Shown piece after piece: positions 36,322 to 45,204 of a DNA stretch of 45,225 nucleotides; positions within the stretch are counted from its first letter, which is position 1; every line of letters begins with the position of its first letter. The notes under the pieces were generated by a model. That model was not told the DNA's origin. It ran no database searches and was given only the letters and a program-made list of their open reading frames with translations. The position numbers and the translations under genes were made by a program. The stretch is taken from the IMG/VR virus record IMGVR_UViG_3300037247_000871, positions 1 to 45,225 of that record; one strand, written 5' to 3'. The DNA comes from a virus.

Positions 36322-36555
36322 ATGAACATCTTTCGCAAAGCAGTTCTTTGGTTTGCCTATCAGATGATTTGGCTCGCCTTGCCGCCGGTTGTAATTGATG
36401 GGGCTGAGTTCGCAGTTTTGAAGATTGACCCTACGCCGCACACAGGCGACCAGAAGCATCAACTGGTTTACGCCAAACTTCTGAAGCAGTATCCAACCAT
36501 TCCTAAGCGGGTGCTTTCGTTGGCAGTTGAATCAGCGATTCAAAGGAAGCTTTGA
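36322..36555 (+). CDS. Small membrane-anchored phage protein (holin-like)
   Basis: 77 residues, starting directly after the fibre stop. N-terminal hydrophobic segment (AVLWFAYQMIWLALPPVVI), then HQLVYAKLLKQYPTIPKRVLSLAVESAIQRKL, similar to the C-terminal part of LLH-type holin-associated proteins. Overlaps the next gene by one base. Role in lysis is possible but not shown. Confidence 0.5.
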   Translation: MNIFRKAVLWFAYQMIWLALPPVVIDGAEFAVLKIDPTPHTGDQKHQLVYAKLLKQYPTIPKRVLSLAVESAIQRKL

Positions 36556-36767
36556 TGGCAATTGGAAAACGAGTCAGCATGATGTCGCTTTCAGCAGTTT
36601 CAATGCCCCTACAGTCGTTCTCTGCGAAAGCCGAGGCGGTCTTTCCATTTCGACTAAGGCACTACGAGTGGAGATCACGCTCCAGCTATCCCAAGCGCAA
36701 GCGCCCAGGATTTCTTAGAGTAGCTTTAGCTTGTTGGAATGCTGTTTTGCTATGGATGAACTTCTAA
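36555..36767 (+). CDS. Hypothetical small protein
   Basis: 70 residues from ATG 36555 behind AAGGAAG, overlapping the previous stop. Ser/Met-rich start and a basic middle (RLRHYEWRSRSSYPKRKRPG), with a hydrophobic end (VALACWNAVLLWMNF). The adjoining frame at 36527 is a shadow. Function unknown. Confidence 0.45.
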   Translation: MAIGKRVSMMSLSAVSMPLQSFSAKAEAVFPFRLRHYEWRSRSSYPKRKRPGFLRVALACWNAVLLWMNF

Positions 36768-36944
36768 ATGGCAGGAAGATTTCCAAGCCGACCAAAGGCC
36801 AGAAAGATTCTCAGTGACAAAGAGATTCGCGGAAAACCACTGAGCGAAAGACAACGTGGCCTGTTTGGTTTGATTGCTTCTGGAAAGAGGCCGACAAGGC
36901 TGAGAGATCGCGCCCGACGCACGGCGCTGGGGAGGAAGAGATGA
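36768..36944 (+). CDS. Small basic protein beside the terminase
   Basis: 58 residues from ATG 36768. KEIRGKPLSERQRGLFGLIASGKRPTRLR matches a conserved stretch (G.PL..RQR..FG..ASG..P) of small phage proteins usually encoded near the terminase and portal. Very basic, so perhaps DNA-binding. ATGA overlap with the next gene. Confidence 0.6.
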   Translation: MAGRFPSRPKARKILSDKEIRGKPLSERQRGLFGLIASGKRPTRLRDRARRTALGRKR

Positions 36945-37141
36945 TTCTAGGCAAAGCGTATGAAGCGATTGTAGAAGAAGATATTCGTCACGCACTAAAG
37001 TCCGCCGAACTGTGGGAACACTATGCAGAAGTCGGTGAGTTCAAAGATGGCGGCAAGAAGGGTGTTTTGGGAATGGCGCAGCATTTCAGGGAAATAGCTG
37101 AAAAGAGAAAATCCAGACTTGGCTCCATGAAAAATGCTTAA
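36941..37141 (+). CDS. Hypothetical small helical protein
   Basis: 66 residues from ATG 36941. Helical and charged (YEAIVEEDIRHALKSAELWEHYAEVGEF). Eight bases of overlap with the terminase gene. It might be an accessory of packaging; no family recognised. Confidence 0.5.
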   Translation: MILGKAYEAIVEEDIRHALKSAELWEHYAEVGEFKDGGKKGVLGMAQHFREIAEKRKSRLGSMKNA

Positions 37142-38807
37142 CCCACGACAACTCGCAGTTCTCGATACCTGGCTGAGAGATCGGCAACGGGCGAGGACTG
37201 ATCTGTTCTGGCTGTTGACTGAAGTGCTCCAGTACAAAGATATTGAGCGCAAAGTTCACATGCCGATCATAGAGCATCTACAAAAGTTCCCCGGTGGGAC
37301 TGACTATGTGAACAAGTTCAGCGGGAAGTTCTTGAAGTATGAACCGAAGGTTGACCTGTGGCATCTGGAAAGTCCACGAAAGCGGTTGACCCTCTGGCCA
37401 CGCGGACACCTGAAAACCACCATCATCACAATCGGGCATTCGATCCAGTGGATTCTCAACTTCGTTGATATTCGGATCATGGTTTCCTCGGCTACCGGCG
37501 AGCAGGTAAAGAAGATCATCACGGAGATGAAGGCTCACTTCCAGTACAACAACAACTTCTGGTTTCTGTTCCCTGAGTATTGCCCGGAGCGTAGAAAGGC
37601 TGGAGATTTTGGTACGCAGGAAGCGTTCACCATTCCTTGCCGAAAACGCAAATGGCTGAAAGAGCAAACCGTCTCCACCTGTTCGGTGGGGAAGGTGATT
37701 GCCGGCGCCCACATGGAAGTCCACAAACATTCCGACTTGGTGGACAAGGAGAACATCCGCACACCAGACCAGATTCGCACCGTGCGCGATCACTACCGCT
37801 ACATGGGGCCGCTGCTAGAACGTGGCCCGATTCCTCCGCACCACGGCTGGGAAGACATAGAGGGAACTCGCTACGACTTCTCCGATATGTACGGCACTGA
37901 AGTCATTGACAAGGAAGAGAAGTTACCGGAGAAGGAACGTCAGTGGGCCATCCTGATTGATTCTGCTGAGCGGCCCGACGGCACTACCTTGTGGCCGACA
38001 CGCTTTCCAATGAGCGAACTGAAGATTGAGCGGCAGAAGATGGGCGACGTGCTCTACTCAGCTCAGTACCTCAACAATCCAATCCCCGATGCTGGCGGCC
38101 TAGCTACACGCGAAGAGATTAAGTTCATTCCGCGAGAGATCGTGCGCCGGATTCCTCTGCGCGTTCACTGCACCATTGACCTGCACGGCATGGAACAGGG
38201 AGCGAGGAACGATTTTACCGTCTTCAACGTCACTGGATTCGACCGGGATGCGCGGGCTTACATACTCGACCTGCGCCACAAAAGGTTCACTCCCTTCGAG
38301 GTGATCGACAACATCTTCGACATCTTTGAGAAGTGGAAGTGCGACTTCAAGATTGAGAAAGATGCTCACGCCCGCGTGTTGCTTCCGTTTCTGACCCGCG
38401 AGATGTCGAAGCGCGGAAAGTATCCCATCATCATTCCAATCCATCGGGATACGCGGGTTTCCAAGAAACAGCGGATTTGGGGTTTGCAAGCGTGGTTCAA
38501 GGGCGGAATTATTCGCTTCTGCGAAGACTTGGACAGTCGGTTGGAACTGACCCAAGAGGTTCTTCGCTTCTCGCAGACCTCCACCTATCACGATGACATT
38601 CTCGACACAATGGCCGACCAGATGCAAAACCGCGAAGGGGGAGTGAGCTACGACCTCTACCCCGACGAAGCGAAAGGTGAAAACGTGCCTGAATACGAAC
38701 TTTCCCGTGCATTCAAGGGGTTCGATCCAATCACTAAGGCAGCAAGATTTCTAGGAGACAAGGAACCACCAGCGAGTGAGTTTTTCCATCCAGGGACAGG
38801 ATTATGA
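37134..38807 (+). CDS. terL: Terminase large subunit
   Basis: 557 residues. Walker A-like motif WPRGHLKTT at 88-96. Conserved HSDLVDKENI near 199-208 as the Walker B region. The C-terminal RNase H-like nuclease has D349 (CTIDLH), E408/D410 and HDD at 486-488. The protein drives DNA into the procapsid through the portal and cuts the genome. ATG 37134 overlaps the previous gene. Downstream are a zinc ribbon protein and the portal. Family level is clear; the packaging strategy is not settled by sequence alone. Confidence 0.9.
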   Translation: MLNPRQLAVLDTWLRDRQRARTDLFWLLTEVLQYKDIERKVHMPIIEHLQKFPGGTDYVNKFSGKFLKYEPKVDLWHLESPRKRLTLWPRGHLKTTIITIGHSIQWILNFVDIRIMVSSATGEQVKKIITEMKAHFQYNNNFWFLFPEYCPERRKAGDFGTQEAFTIPCRKRKWLKEQTVSTCSVGKVIAGAHMEVHKHSDLVDKENIRTPDQIRTVRDHYRYMGPLLERGPIPPHHGWEDIEGTRYDFSDMYGTEVIDKEEKLPEKERQWAILIDSAERPDGTTLWPTRFPMSELKIERQKMGDVLYSAQYLNNPIPDAGGLATREEIKFIPREIVRRIPLRVHCTIDLHGMEQGARNDFTVFNVTGFDRDARAYILDLRHKRFTPFEVIDNIFDIFEKWKCDFKIEKDAHARVLLPFLTREMSKRGKYPIIIPIHRDTRVSKKQRIWGLQAWFKGGIIRFCEDLDSRLELTQEVLRFSQTSTYHDDILDTMADQMQNREGGVSYDLYPDEAKGENVPEYELSRAFKGFDPITKAARFLGDKEPPASEFFHPGTGL

Positions 38808-38965
38808 CAATCGTTTTCTACACTGACGTAGCAACCTTGCAGGAAGGGAAGGTTGGTCCGCCAACCAGAGTTGTATGTACGGAGTGCGGAAAAGAACTCA
38901 AACTTTGTACGAATCTGAGCCACAACCATCTGAGTTGTGAGAAGTGTGACTGTGCCGAACGATAA
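38804..38965 (+). CDS. Small zinc-ribbon protein
   Basis: 53 residues from ATG 38804 (ATGA overlap). C25-x2-C28 (CTECGKEL) and C45-x2-C48 (CEKCDC) with two His between them form a zinc ribbon. Lies between terminase and portal and overlaps the portal start. Function unknown. Confidence 0.6.
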   Translation: MTIVFYTDVATLQEGKVGPPTRVVCTECGKELKLCTNLSHNHLSCEKCDCAER

Positions 38966-40982
38966 CAGAGCAAGCGAGCCGCTAACCGACAAAGAGAAGC
39001 AGCGCGTCCACGACCCGACTGACCGTTGGACGGATCAGTTTGCCTTGAAGACGGCAGTACAGGATTTCAATAAGGCATCGAATCATCGAGCGCAGAATCA
39101 CGACCATCGCTGGAGAAACGCCGATGAACTCTACCTAGCCTGGGTCGGTCGAAAGTTCTGGCCGGGGACTCGGATTGACCGTTCCAATCTAGGAGTATTT
39201 ACATCACTAACTCAAATCGAATCTCTTCTGCCGCGGATGATGTCCACGCTGTTTGCCGACGCTCCGGGGTGGTTCTTTGCCGACGCCCTGCCCGGCACCG
39301 ACCCGGCAGATGCACGTCTTGTGCGAGAGTTGATGATCGAGCAGATGCGGCAATCACGCATTCGGGAAGTCTTTCGGCGGGCATTCAAGAGCGCCTTCCT
39401 CTACGGAAATGGACTAATCGAATTGGGGATGCTCTACCAAGAAACCGAGCGGCCGTTTTTCAAAGTGGATTTCATTCCGCAGACCAAACGAGTTCGCCTG
39501 CCATTCTTGGGCGGAATAACTGTCAACCTTCCAACCGGCGAAAATAAGCGACGCATCACGGAAGAGACTCGCCAAGAGATCATCAACCGACCATTCGCCA
39601 AGTCGGTTTCGATCAAAGATATTTACATTGACCCCAACTGTTCTTCTCCACAACCGCAAGATGGGCGCTTCCTGATTAAACGTGCATTTATGACAGTGGA
39701 TGAGTTGGATAGGTTGCGAGATCAGCCTGGGTTCAAGATTCCGCCCAAACTCCAACTCATTCTGATGGCAGAGAAGAAACTGACCACAGAGGGCGACCGC
39801 ACAAAAGAAAGCATGGAGAACATTCGGGGAAACACCTGGACTTCCAGCCATGATACTTCCGTTGACCCAGGATCGAAGCGTCTGGAAGTGTTGGGATATT
39901 GGACAAAAGAACGGCATGTGTGGGTGTTGAATCGAGAACACACAGCCTACAACATCCCGAATCCGGTTGGAATAATTCCATTCTTCGATGTTTTCTACAC
40001 CGATGTTCCAGATCGCTTCTATGGTCTGGCTGTAACCGATCTTGCCGAACCAGACCAGCGGTTGATTCAAGGGATCATCAATGCTCGAATAGACGAATTA
40101 GCTCTTTCAATTCACAAAGGCACGATCAAACGCAGGGGGACACCAACACCAGCCTATCAACGCCGGATATATCCTGGTAGATGGCTTGAAGTTGATGGGA
40201 ACCCTAAAGACGAAATAGTTCGAGAGGAAGTCCAGAACATCACTCAGGCGGCATTTCTTGAAGTTGACTTGGCTGAGCGGCGGGTTGCGAAGTCAACAGG
40301 TGTTACCGACTTGGCCGTTTTGGGTACTGGCGCTGGCAAGTTCGGGAACGCCGCTTCTCGCACTGCAACCGGAGTCAATACCCAGGCCCAGGCTTCCGCT
40401 TCTCGTCATGGATATCTAGTAGAAAACAACGAAGATACCGTTGTCGAGCCGATGCTGGACTTGTGGCACAAAAACAACACGCTATTCCTCGATCCCGATC
40501 AGGTTCAAGAGATCGTAGATACAAAAAAGGACATCCTTCAGATTGACCCAGTGCGAATCAAGAATGCCCGCGTGAAGTTCGCCATGCGAGCCTCTTCCAA
40601 ACTACAAGCGCGCGCGGGTTTGTTGCAAACACTTCCCTTGATTTTCGAGACAATCCTGAATCCTGCCTTGCTGACACTTCTAGCGCAGCAACAAGGCAAG
40701 ACTGTGAACGTGGAAGAACTGGAAAACATGGTTCTCGACGCTACCAACTACCGGCCCAAGCAGGGACTCTTCCGTGACTTGACTGAGCAGGAACAGCAAC
40801 AGCTAAACCAGCAGCCGCCAGAGGAACAAACCCGGATGCAGATGCAGCAGGAACGACTCCAAGCACAAAGGACAATGCAACGAGAGAAACTGGATGCTGA
40901 CCTTGAACAATTGGTCACAGAGAAGATTCTGGAAGTGGTTGCTCAACAGCAAACAGCCGAGCCGACCGAGAGTGAAGCCTAA
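38937..40982 (+). CDS. Portal protein
   Basis: Up to 681 residues (GTG 38937; GTG 38946 or 38952 are also possible). FTSLTQIESLLPRMMSTLFADAP, then AFKSAFLYGNGLIELGM and QDGRFLIKRAFMTVDELDRL, and later DRFYGLAVTDLAEPDQRLIQGIINARID are characteristic of podovirus-type portal proteins. A Gln-rich coiled coil (EQEQQQLNQQPPEEQTRMQM and following) ends it. The dodecameric portal forms the DNA entrance. It follows terminase and precedes the scaffold-like gene, the normal order. Confidence 0.85.
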   Translation: MRSVTVPNDNRASEPLTDKEKQRVHDPTDRWTDQFALKTAVQDFNKASNHRAQNHDHRWRNADELYLAWVGRKFWPGTRIDRSNLGVFTSLTQIESLLPRMMSTLFADAPGWFFADALPGTDPADARLVRELMIEQMRQSRIREVFRRAFKSAFLYGNGLIELGMLYQETERPFFKVDFIPQTKRVRLPFLGGITVNLPTGENKRRITEETRQEIINRPFAKSVSIKDIYIDPNCSSPQPQDGRFLIKRAFMTVDELDRLRDQPGFKIPPKLQLILMAEKKLTTEGDRTKESMENIRGNTWTSSHDTSVDPGSKRLEVLGYWTKERHVWVLNREHTAYNIPNPVGIIPFFDVFYTDVPDRFYGLAVTDLAEPDQRLIQGIINARIDELALSIHKGTIKRRGTPTPAYQRRIYPGRWLEVDGNPKDEIVREEVQNITQAAFLEVDLAERRVAKSTGVTDLAVLGTGAGKFGNAASRTATGVNTQAQASASRHGYLVENNEDTVVEPMLDLWHKNNTLFLDPDQVQEIVDTKKDILQIDPVRIKNARVKFAMRASSKLQARAGLLQTLPLIFETILNPALLTLLAQQQGKTVNVEELENMVLDATNYRPKQGLFRDLTEQEQQQLNQQPPEEQTRMQMQQERLQAQRTMQREKLDADLEQLVTEKILEVVAQQQTAEPTESEA

Positions 40983-40983
40983 T

Positions 40984-41199
40984 ATGCGCTGTGGAGATTG
41001 GTTCGATAATACGGTTGACCCGCTACTTCGTCTTGAAACTTGTGGGAGAGAACTAGCTTGGCCGACGGAGGAACACATAGTTGTTGACCGAAGCAAGGGC
41101 GGGACACATTCACTAAAATATGCCATCTGTTTGGGTTGCAGAGCAGAAACGTACAAGTCCACATATTATCCGTGGCCAGATGAAAAGCCCAATGGCTGA
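40984..41199 (+). CDS. Small zinc-like protein
   Basis: 71 residues from ATG 40984, just after the portal stop. MRCGDWFDN, C20, and YAICLGCRAETY give candidate metal ligands (C3, C20, C49, C52). Function unknown. Confidence 0.5.
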   Translation: MRCGDWFDNTVDPLLRLETCGRELAWPTEEHIVVDRSKGGTHSLKYAICLGCRAETYKSTYYPWPDEKPNG

Positions 41200-41542
41200 G
41201 GAACTGACCTTTGAGCAAATGCAGGACGAGCAGCGCGAGGAGCAGCTTGCAGACCAATACGAACAGCTCGTGGCTCTACCAGGATGGACAGTATTTCTCT
41301 CTCATGTGGACGAGTGGGTTAAGACGGCGCTGGAGCGAATAGAGGCAAGCGAGTCCAACGATCCAACCGTCACACAGAATTTGACCCAGGTGTGGAAACA
41401 GCGGCGGTTGTTACGGGAGTTCATTCGGATTCATGTTGAGCAAGCGGTAGAAGCGGTAAAGGAGAAGCGCAAGGAAGACCGCTCATTCCTTCTCAAACGC
41501 CAATTGCAAGTCCGGCAGTCTTTCAAGGAACACGAACTCTAA
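41192..41542 (+). CDS. Hypothetical helical protein in the head operon
   Basis: 116 residues from ATG 41192 (MAEELTFEQMQDEQREEQLA), overlapping the previous gene by 8 bases; an earlier ATG at 41180 is possible. It is one long charged, helical protein with Trp-containing turns, and may help in scaffold or portal assembly. No family recognised. Confidence 0.55.
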   Translation: MAEELTFEQMQDEQREEQLADQYEQLVALPGWTVFLSHVDEWVKTALERIEASESNDPTVTQNLTQVWKQRRLLREFIRIHVEQAVEAVKEKRKEDRSFLLKRQLQVRQSFKEHEL

Positions 41543-41558
41543 ACAAGGAGAAACGACA

Positions 41559-42368
41559 GTGGCCGAAGATACCAAAACCAAGGAAGTGACCGCTACAGAA
41601 GTTACGCAAGTGATGGAACAAACCACAGGTAACGAAGAAGTAGTGTTGAAAACAAAAGGCGGTGAAGTCTTCAAGGGCAAGACCTGGGAAGAAGTCGCCC
41701 AAAAAGCGGCGCAGGCAAAGGAAGATACCGGGATTGCGCTTCGGGATCGGGAAGGCCAAGTCCGTACCCACGAATCCACCATTGCCGACCTGCAACGCGC
41801 AACTGAGCAACGGCGAGAAACCACGAAGGCATCCACTTCCCCACAGTTCAATCAGCAGAAGTTTCTCACCGATGTCGAAACTGACGCATCCGAAGCCATA
41901 ACCTCAGCTCTCGCACACTCGCTTGGCTTTAAAAATAGCGAAGAATTTCGCACCTTTGTCAAGCGGACAGGTGATGCGACTGAAAGCTACATCGAGAACT
42001 ATCAGATAGGAGTTTTCAGCCAGCGTTGCCCGGATTATCCCGGCGGGGACAAGCCTTCCGCTGCGCTCATGCAAGCATTGAAAGATCGCGGAGTGGAATT
42101 CACCGCCGACAATCTGGAAAACGCCTGGAACCAGATGAAGCGATCGGGAGACTTCAAACCTCTGGAAATCGGTAAGCAAGAAACGACTACCACAACTCGG
42201 ACTGGCGCGCCTCCACCGCTGGAAGGGACTCGCGGTGCTGGCGGAGGGGGAATGAATGAAGACGAAGAAATGATGGAGAAATTCGGCAACATGACCGTCG
42301 AACAACAGGAAGCGTTTATGAAATCGCCGGAGTATGCAGCACTGGTCGAAAGAACACAGAAACAGTGA
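41559..42368 (+). CDS. Scaffold-like head protein
   Basis: 269 residues from GTG 41559 behind AAGGAG. Charged helical N-terminal half (KGKTWEEVAQKAAQAKEDTG, HESTIADLQRATEQRRETT), a central segment (FRTFVKRTGDATESYIENYQIG), and a Gly-rich linker with an acidic C-terminal helix (MNEDEEMMEKFGNMTVEQQEAF). It lies between portal and capsid genes, as scaffolding proteins do. Usually the capsid gene follows directly; here about 4.6 kb of glycosylation genes and the HNH gene intervene. Confidence 0.6.
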   Translation: MAEDTKTKEVTATEVTQVMEQTTGNEEVVLKTKGGEVFKGKTWEEVAQKAAQAKEDTGIALRDREGQVRTHESTIADLQRATEQRRETTKASTSPQFNQQKFLTDVETDASEAITSALAHSLGFKNSEEFRTFVKRTGDATESYIENYQIGVFSQRCPDYPGGDKPSAALMQALKDRGVEFTADNLENAWNQMKRSGDFKPLEIGKQETTTTTRTGAPPPLEGTRGAGGGGMNEDEEMMEKFGNMTVEQQEAFMKSPEYAALVERTQKQ

Positions 42369-42952
42369 CCGACATCTTCTTCTGCCCTACGCCAGAAGAG
42401 GCTATGACCGACATACGGCTGGGCTTCTTGATGGCGTGTGTTGCCCGCTGGGAAAGCGAACCGGACAGTACCCTCAAACAGATCGACCCGACCATCAAGA
42501 GTTACCAAGTGATGCGGAGAGTTCTTGCGGAGGAACGGGCAACCACCAAAATCTACGTCTGCGCGGATGATGACTGCCTGCCAGAAACTCTCCCATTTGT
42601 TCGTAGGGCAGTAGAGATCATGGAGAAATACCCGCAGTATGGGATTCTATCGCTCTGGCCCAACAATTCAACCCTGAATCCCTGGACACCGGAACCAGAA
42701 GAAGCGGCGAAGATATGCGTGGGCGGAACTGTCCACCAGGACGACTACGTGATGGAGCATGTGTCTGTAGGTGGAATCAGGTTTTGCCGCCGAGGGATTC
42801 TGAAACACTGGCCGGCTGCTCATGGAAAGACTTACGACAGCGAACATTGCGCTGGGCTGAGAGCGGTTGGTTATCGAGTGGGGTATTTCCGTGAGATCAA
42901 GTTTAATCATCTTGGACGTGGCTACTCCACAGTTTGGGAACCCTCAACATGA
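42365..42952 (+). CDS. Glycosyltransferase-like protein
   Basis: 195 residues from GTG 42365 (GTGA overlap). VCADDDCLPETLPFVRRAVEIMEKYPQYGILSLWPN contains a D-D-D-C metal/nucleotide-sugar-type motif and a Rossmann-like alternation. VGGIRFCRRGILKHWPA and CAGLRAVGYRVGYFREIKFNHLG resemble the acceptor half of GT-A enzymes. First of the glycosylation cassette. Confidence 0.65.
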   Translation: MTDIFFCPTPEEAMTDIRLGFLMACVARWESEPDSTLKQIDPTIKSYQVMRRVLAEERATTKIYVCADDDCLPETLPFVRRAVEIMEKYPQYGILSLWPNNSTLNPWTPEPEEAAKICVGGTVHQDDYVMEHVSVGGIRFCRRGILKHWPAAHGKTYDSEHCAGLRAVGYRVGYFREIKFNHLGRGYSTVWEPST

Positions 42953-43632
42953 AGTACGACATCATTGTCGCCACGAACGGACAGTCAGAACTAATCCAGA
43001 AGTGTTTCGATTCTGTTCTTCGGAACTCAAACGATTGGCGAATTATCTGGATTGACAACGGCCATGATGCAACAGCAATCCTAACTGCCCGCTTACTGGG
43101 CAATGTGACCTACGTCTGCCCGCCGGAAAACATCGGCTACACCAAAGCCATGAACGTAGGCTTGGCTCTGTCCACCGCTCCGTTTGTTGTGCTTCTCAAC
43201 GACGATACGGAAGTGCCGCCTGACTGGTTGCCGAAGCTAGAAGAACCGTTCAAACACATACCCAAATTGGCAGCCGTAGGCCCACGGGACAGTAGGCCGA
43301 TACGAACTCAGGGTCGCATTCCAGCAGACCAAGGCTTCGGCATCGTTACGCCGAACAAAGGAGCTTGGGGTTGGGACGTACAGATGTCCTTCTTCTGCGT
43401 CATGCTTTGTCGAGAAGCCATTGAAACTATCGGTTATTTGTCCGAAGAGATGAATCCTGGCCCCGGCGCTGATGATGACTGGTGTATGCGAGCGCACTTG
43501 GCAGGCTGGGCGCTGGCTTTCCAGACCGATTTGACCATCAAGCATGTGGGCGGCGCTTCCCATATCCATGAGAAGTTCCCCGGACTTCAAGCAAGGAATG
43601 TGGGACGGCTCAAGGAAAAATACGGAGGATAG
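42949..43632 (+). CDS. Family 2 glycosyltransferase
   Basis: 227 residues from ATG 42949 (ATGA overlap). YDIIVATNGQSELIQKCFDSVL, IIWIDNGHD, PENIGYTKAMNVGLALST and the metal-binding LLNDDTEV match GT-A family 2 enzymes. It transfers a sugar from an NDP donor. Followed 2 bases later by the epimerase gene, so the products act in one pathway. Could decorate a virion protein or alter the host surface. Confidence 0.85.
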   Translation: MKYDIIVATNGQSELIQKCFDSVLRNSNDWRIIWIDNGHDATAILTARLLGNVTYVCPPENIGYTKAMNVGLALSTAPFVVLLNDDTEVPPDWLPKLEEPFKHIPKLAAVGPRDSRPIRTQGRIPADQGFGIVTPNKGAWGWDVQMSFFCVMLCREAIETIGYLSEEMNPGPGADDDWCMRAHLAGWALAFQTDLTIKHVGGASHIHEKFPGLQARNVGRLKEKYGG

Positions 43633-43633
43633 A

Positions 43634-44536
43634 ATGAAATTCCTAGTCACCGGCGGTCAAGGATTTTTGGGTTCTGCTCTGGTTAGTCGGTTGGTGAAAG
43701 TCGGACACAGAGTAAGCATTTTTGACCGCTACCAAAGAAACATAGACTTTGGACATCCAGTATTGAATGTTGATTTCTACTTGGGAGACATCCGCGACCA
43801 AAACGCGGTTGAAGACGCCATTTCCCAGCACGATGCGGTTTTCAATCTGGCTGGGTTGCTGGGAACTTCCGAAACGGTAAAAGCCCCACGCGAAAGCATC
43901 GACACCAACATCCAAGGGGCGGTCAATGTTTTCGAGGCTTGCCGCATTCACAAGAAGCCATGCATCCATATTGCGACCGCTAGTTTCAAGTGGAATAACA
44001 CCTATGCCATTACTAAACACTGTTCTGAGCGTTTTGCCTTCATGTACGGCAAAGAGTTCGGAGTGAAAATCACCGTCGTTCAGGCCGCAAACGTCTATGG
44101 TCCCTACCAGAAAGCACGTCCAGTACGAAAGGCTGTTCCGAGTTTTATCAGCCGGGCGTTACGGGGCGACCCTATCGAAATCTTTTTTGACGGCAAGCAA
44201 ATACTCGATTTGATCTACATCGAGGACGTTGCAAGGATTCTAGTTCGGGCCATGATGATGGACCACGGCATCTACGACCGACTGTTTGAAGCCGGAACAG
44301 GCGAGAGCGTCACTGCAATTCAGTTAGCAGAACTCATCAAAGAAGTCAGCGGATCGAACTCTGAAATCCGATACCTGCCCGGACGGGCTGGAGAGCCACC
44401 ACACTCACTGACCAAAGCTGACCCATCAACACTGGCTCCACTCGGCTGGAAACAATCTGATTTCACGCCACTGGAAGAAGGAATCCGCAAGACGGTTGAG
44501 TGGTATCGGAAAAACCCGTTCTACGTCGAACCATGA
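43634..44536 (+). CDS. NAD-dependent nucleotide-sugar epimerase/dehydratase
   Basis: 300 residues from ATG 43634 behind GGAGG, preferred over an upstream in-frame codon. GGQGFLG (7-13) is the NAD site. FDRYQRNIDFG, LGDIRDQNAVEDAI, and Y124-x3-K128 (YAITK) are those of extended SDR enzymes of the GalE/RmlB type. The Ser of the catalytic triad may lie in TASFK. Makes or modifies a nucleotide sugar used by the flanking glycosyltransferases. Such genes are uncommon in head operons. Confidence 0.88.
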   Translation: MKFLVTGGQGFLGSALVSRLVKVGHRVSIFDRYQRNIDFGHPVLNVDFYLGDIRDQNAVEDAISQHDAVFNLAGLLGTSETVKAPRESIDTNIQGAVNVFEACRIHKKPCIHIATASFKWNNTYAITKHCSERFAFMYGKEFGVKITVVQAANVYGPYQKARPVRKAVPSFISRALRGDPIEIFFDGKQILDLIYIEDVARILVRAMMMDHGIYDRLFEAGTGESVTAIQLAELIKEVSGSNSEIRYLPGRAGEPPHSLTKADPSTLAPLGWKQSDFTPLEEGIRKTVEWYRKNPFYVEP

Positions 44537-45204
44537 TGATAGTCGCTACCTACTGTGTCAGCTACGCTAAGTTCCTGCGGGAGTCACTTGAGGCTGCGTC
44601 TCAACTGTGCGATGCCATCTTCCTGTTGGATAACGACCCGACAGGAGAGGTCAGGGCCATCGTTAATGACTTCCCCAAGGTAGATTGGGAGTTGTGGAAC
44701 AGGCCCTATCACGAGGCCAAGACTCGTGCCTACGGCTTGAAGGCGGCATTGGTAGATTACAAGGCCGACTGGGTTATCCCGCTGGACGGGGATGAGGTAG
44801 TCCATTTACCTGTATTCATACGAGAGGTTGCACATAAAGATTTTAACAACGGCAACTGTTTTTTCTTCAAGTGGCTTAACTTCTGGGATTCTCGTAATAC
44901 CTATCGCGTTGACGGTAATCTCGGTCAGTGGACCTTCAAGAAGATGTTCTATGTGGCTAACCGACGGGATGAATTGCTTAAGGATGCCGAGGAGTGGGCA
45001 CGCACGGGGCGCCACTGCCATGCCGGCTATATGCCCGGAGAGGGTTGGCGTGCCTTTCCTATGCCACCATTCATCATCAAGCACTACTCGTATATGTCCC
45101 CTGAACGTCGCCGGGAGAAGTATGGGTATTACAACCGAATCTCTCCCGATAGGTCATATGAACACTTGTTGGATGAGAAGGTGGAGTTGCGGGAGTGGAA
45201 GTGA
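44533..45204 (+). CDS. Glycosyltransferase family 2-like protein
   Basis: 223 residues from ATG 44533 (overlap with epimerase stop). SQLCDAIFLLDNDPTGEVR, VDWELWNRPYHEAKTRAYGL and VIPLDGDEVV (DGD metal-binding site) show a GT-A fold. FKKMFYVANRRDEL and the end RREKYGYYNRISPDRSYEHL form the C-terminal part. Its 3' end (from 45004) is repeated at the start of the window. The closing TGA overlaps the orphan ATG of the next gene (equal to 201). Confidence 0.75.
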   Translation: MMIVATYCVSYAKFLRESLEAASQLCDAIFLLDNDPTGEVRAIVNDFPKVDWELWNRPYHEAKTRAYGLKAALVDYKADWVIPLDGDEVVHLPVFIREVAHKDFNNGNCFFFKWLNFWDSRNTYRVDGNLGQWTFKKMFYVANRRDELLKDAEEWARTGRHCHAGYMPGEGWRAFPMPPFIIKHYSYMSPERRREKYGYYNRISPDRSYEHLLDEKVELREWK

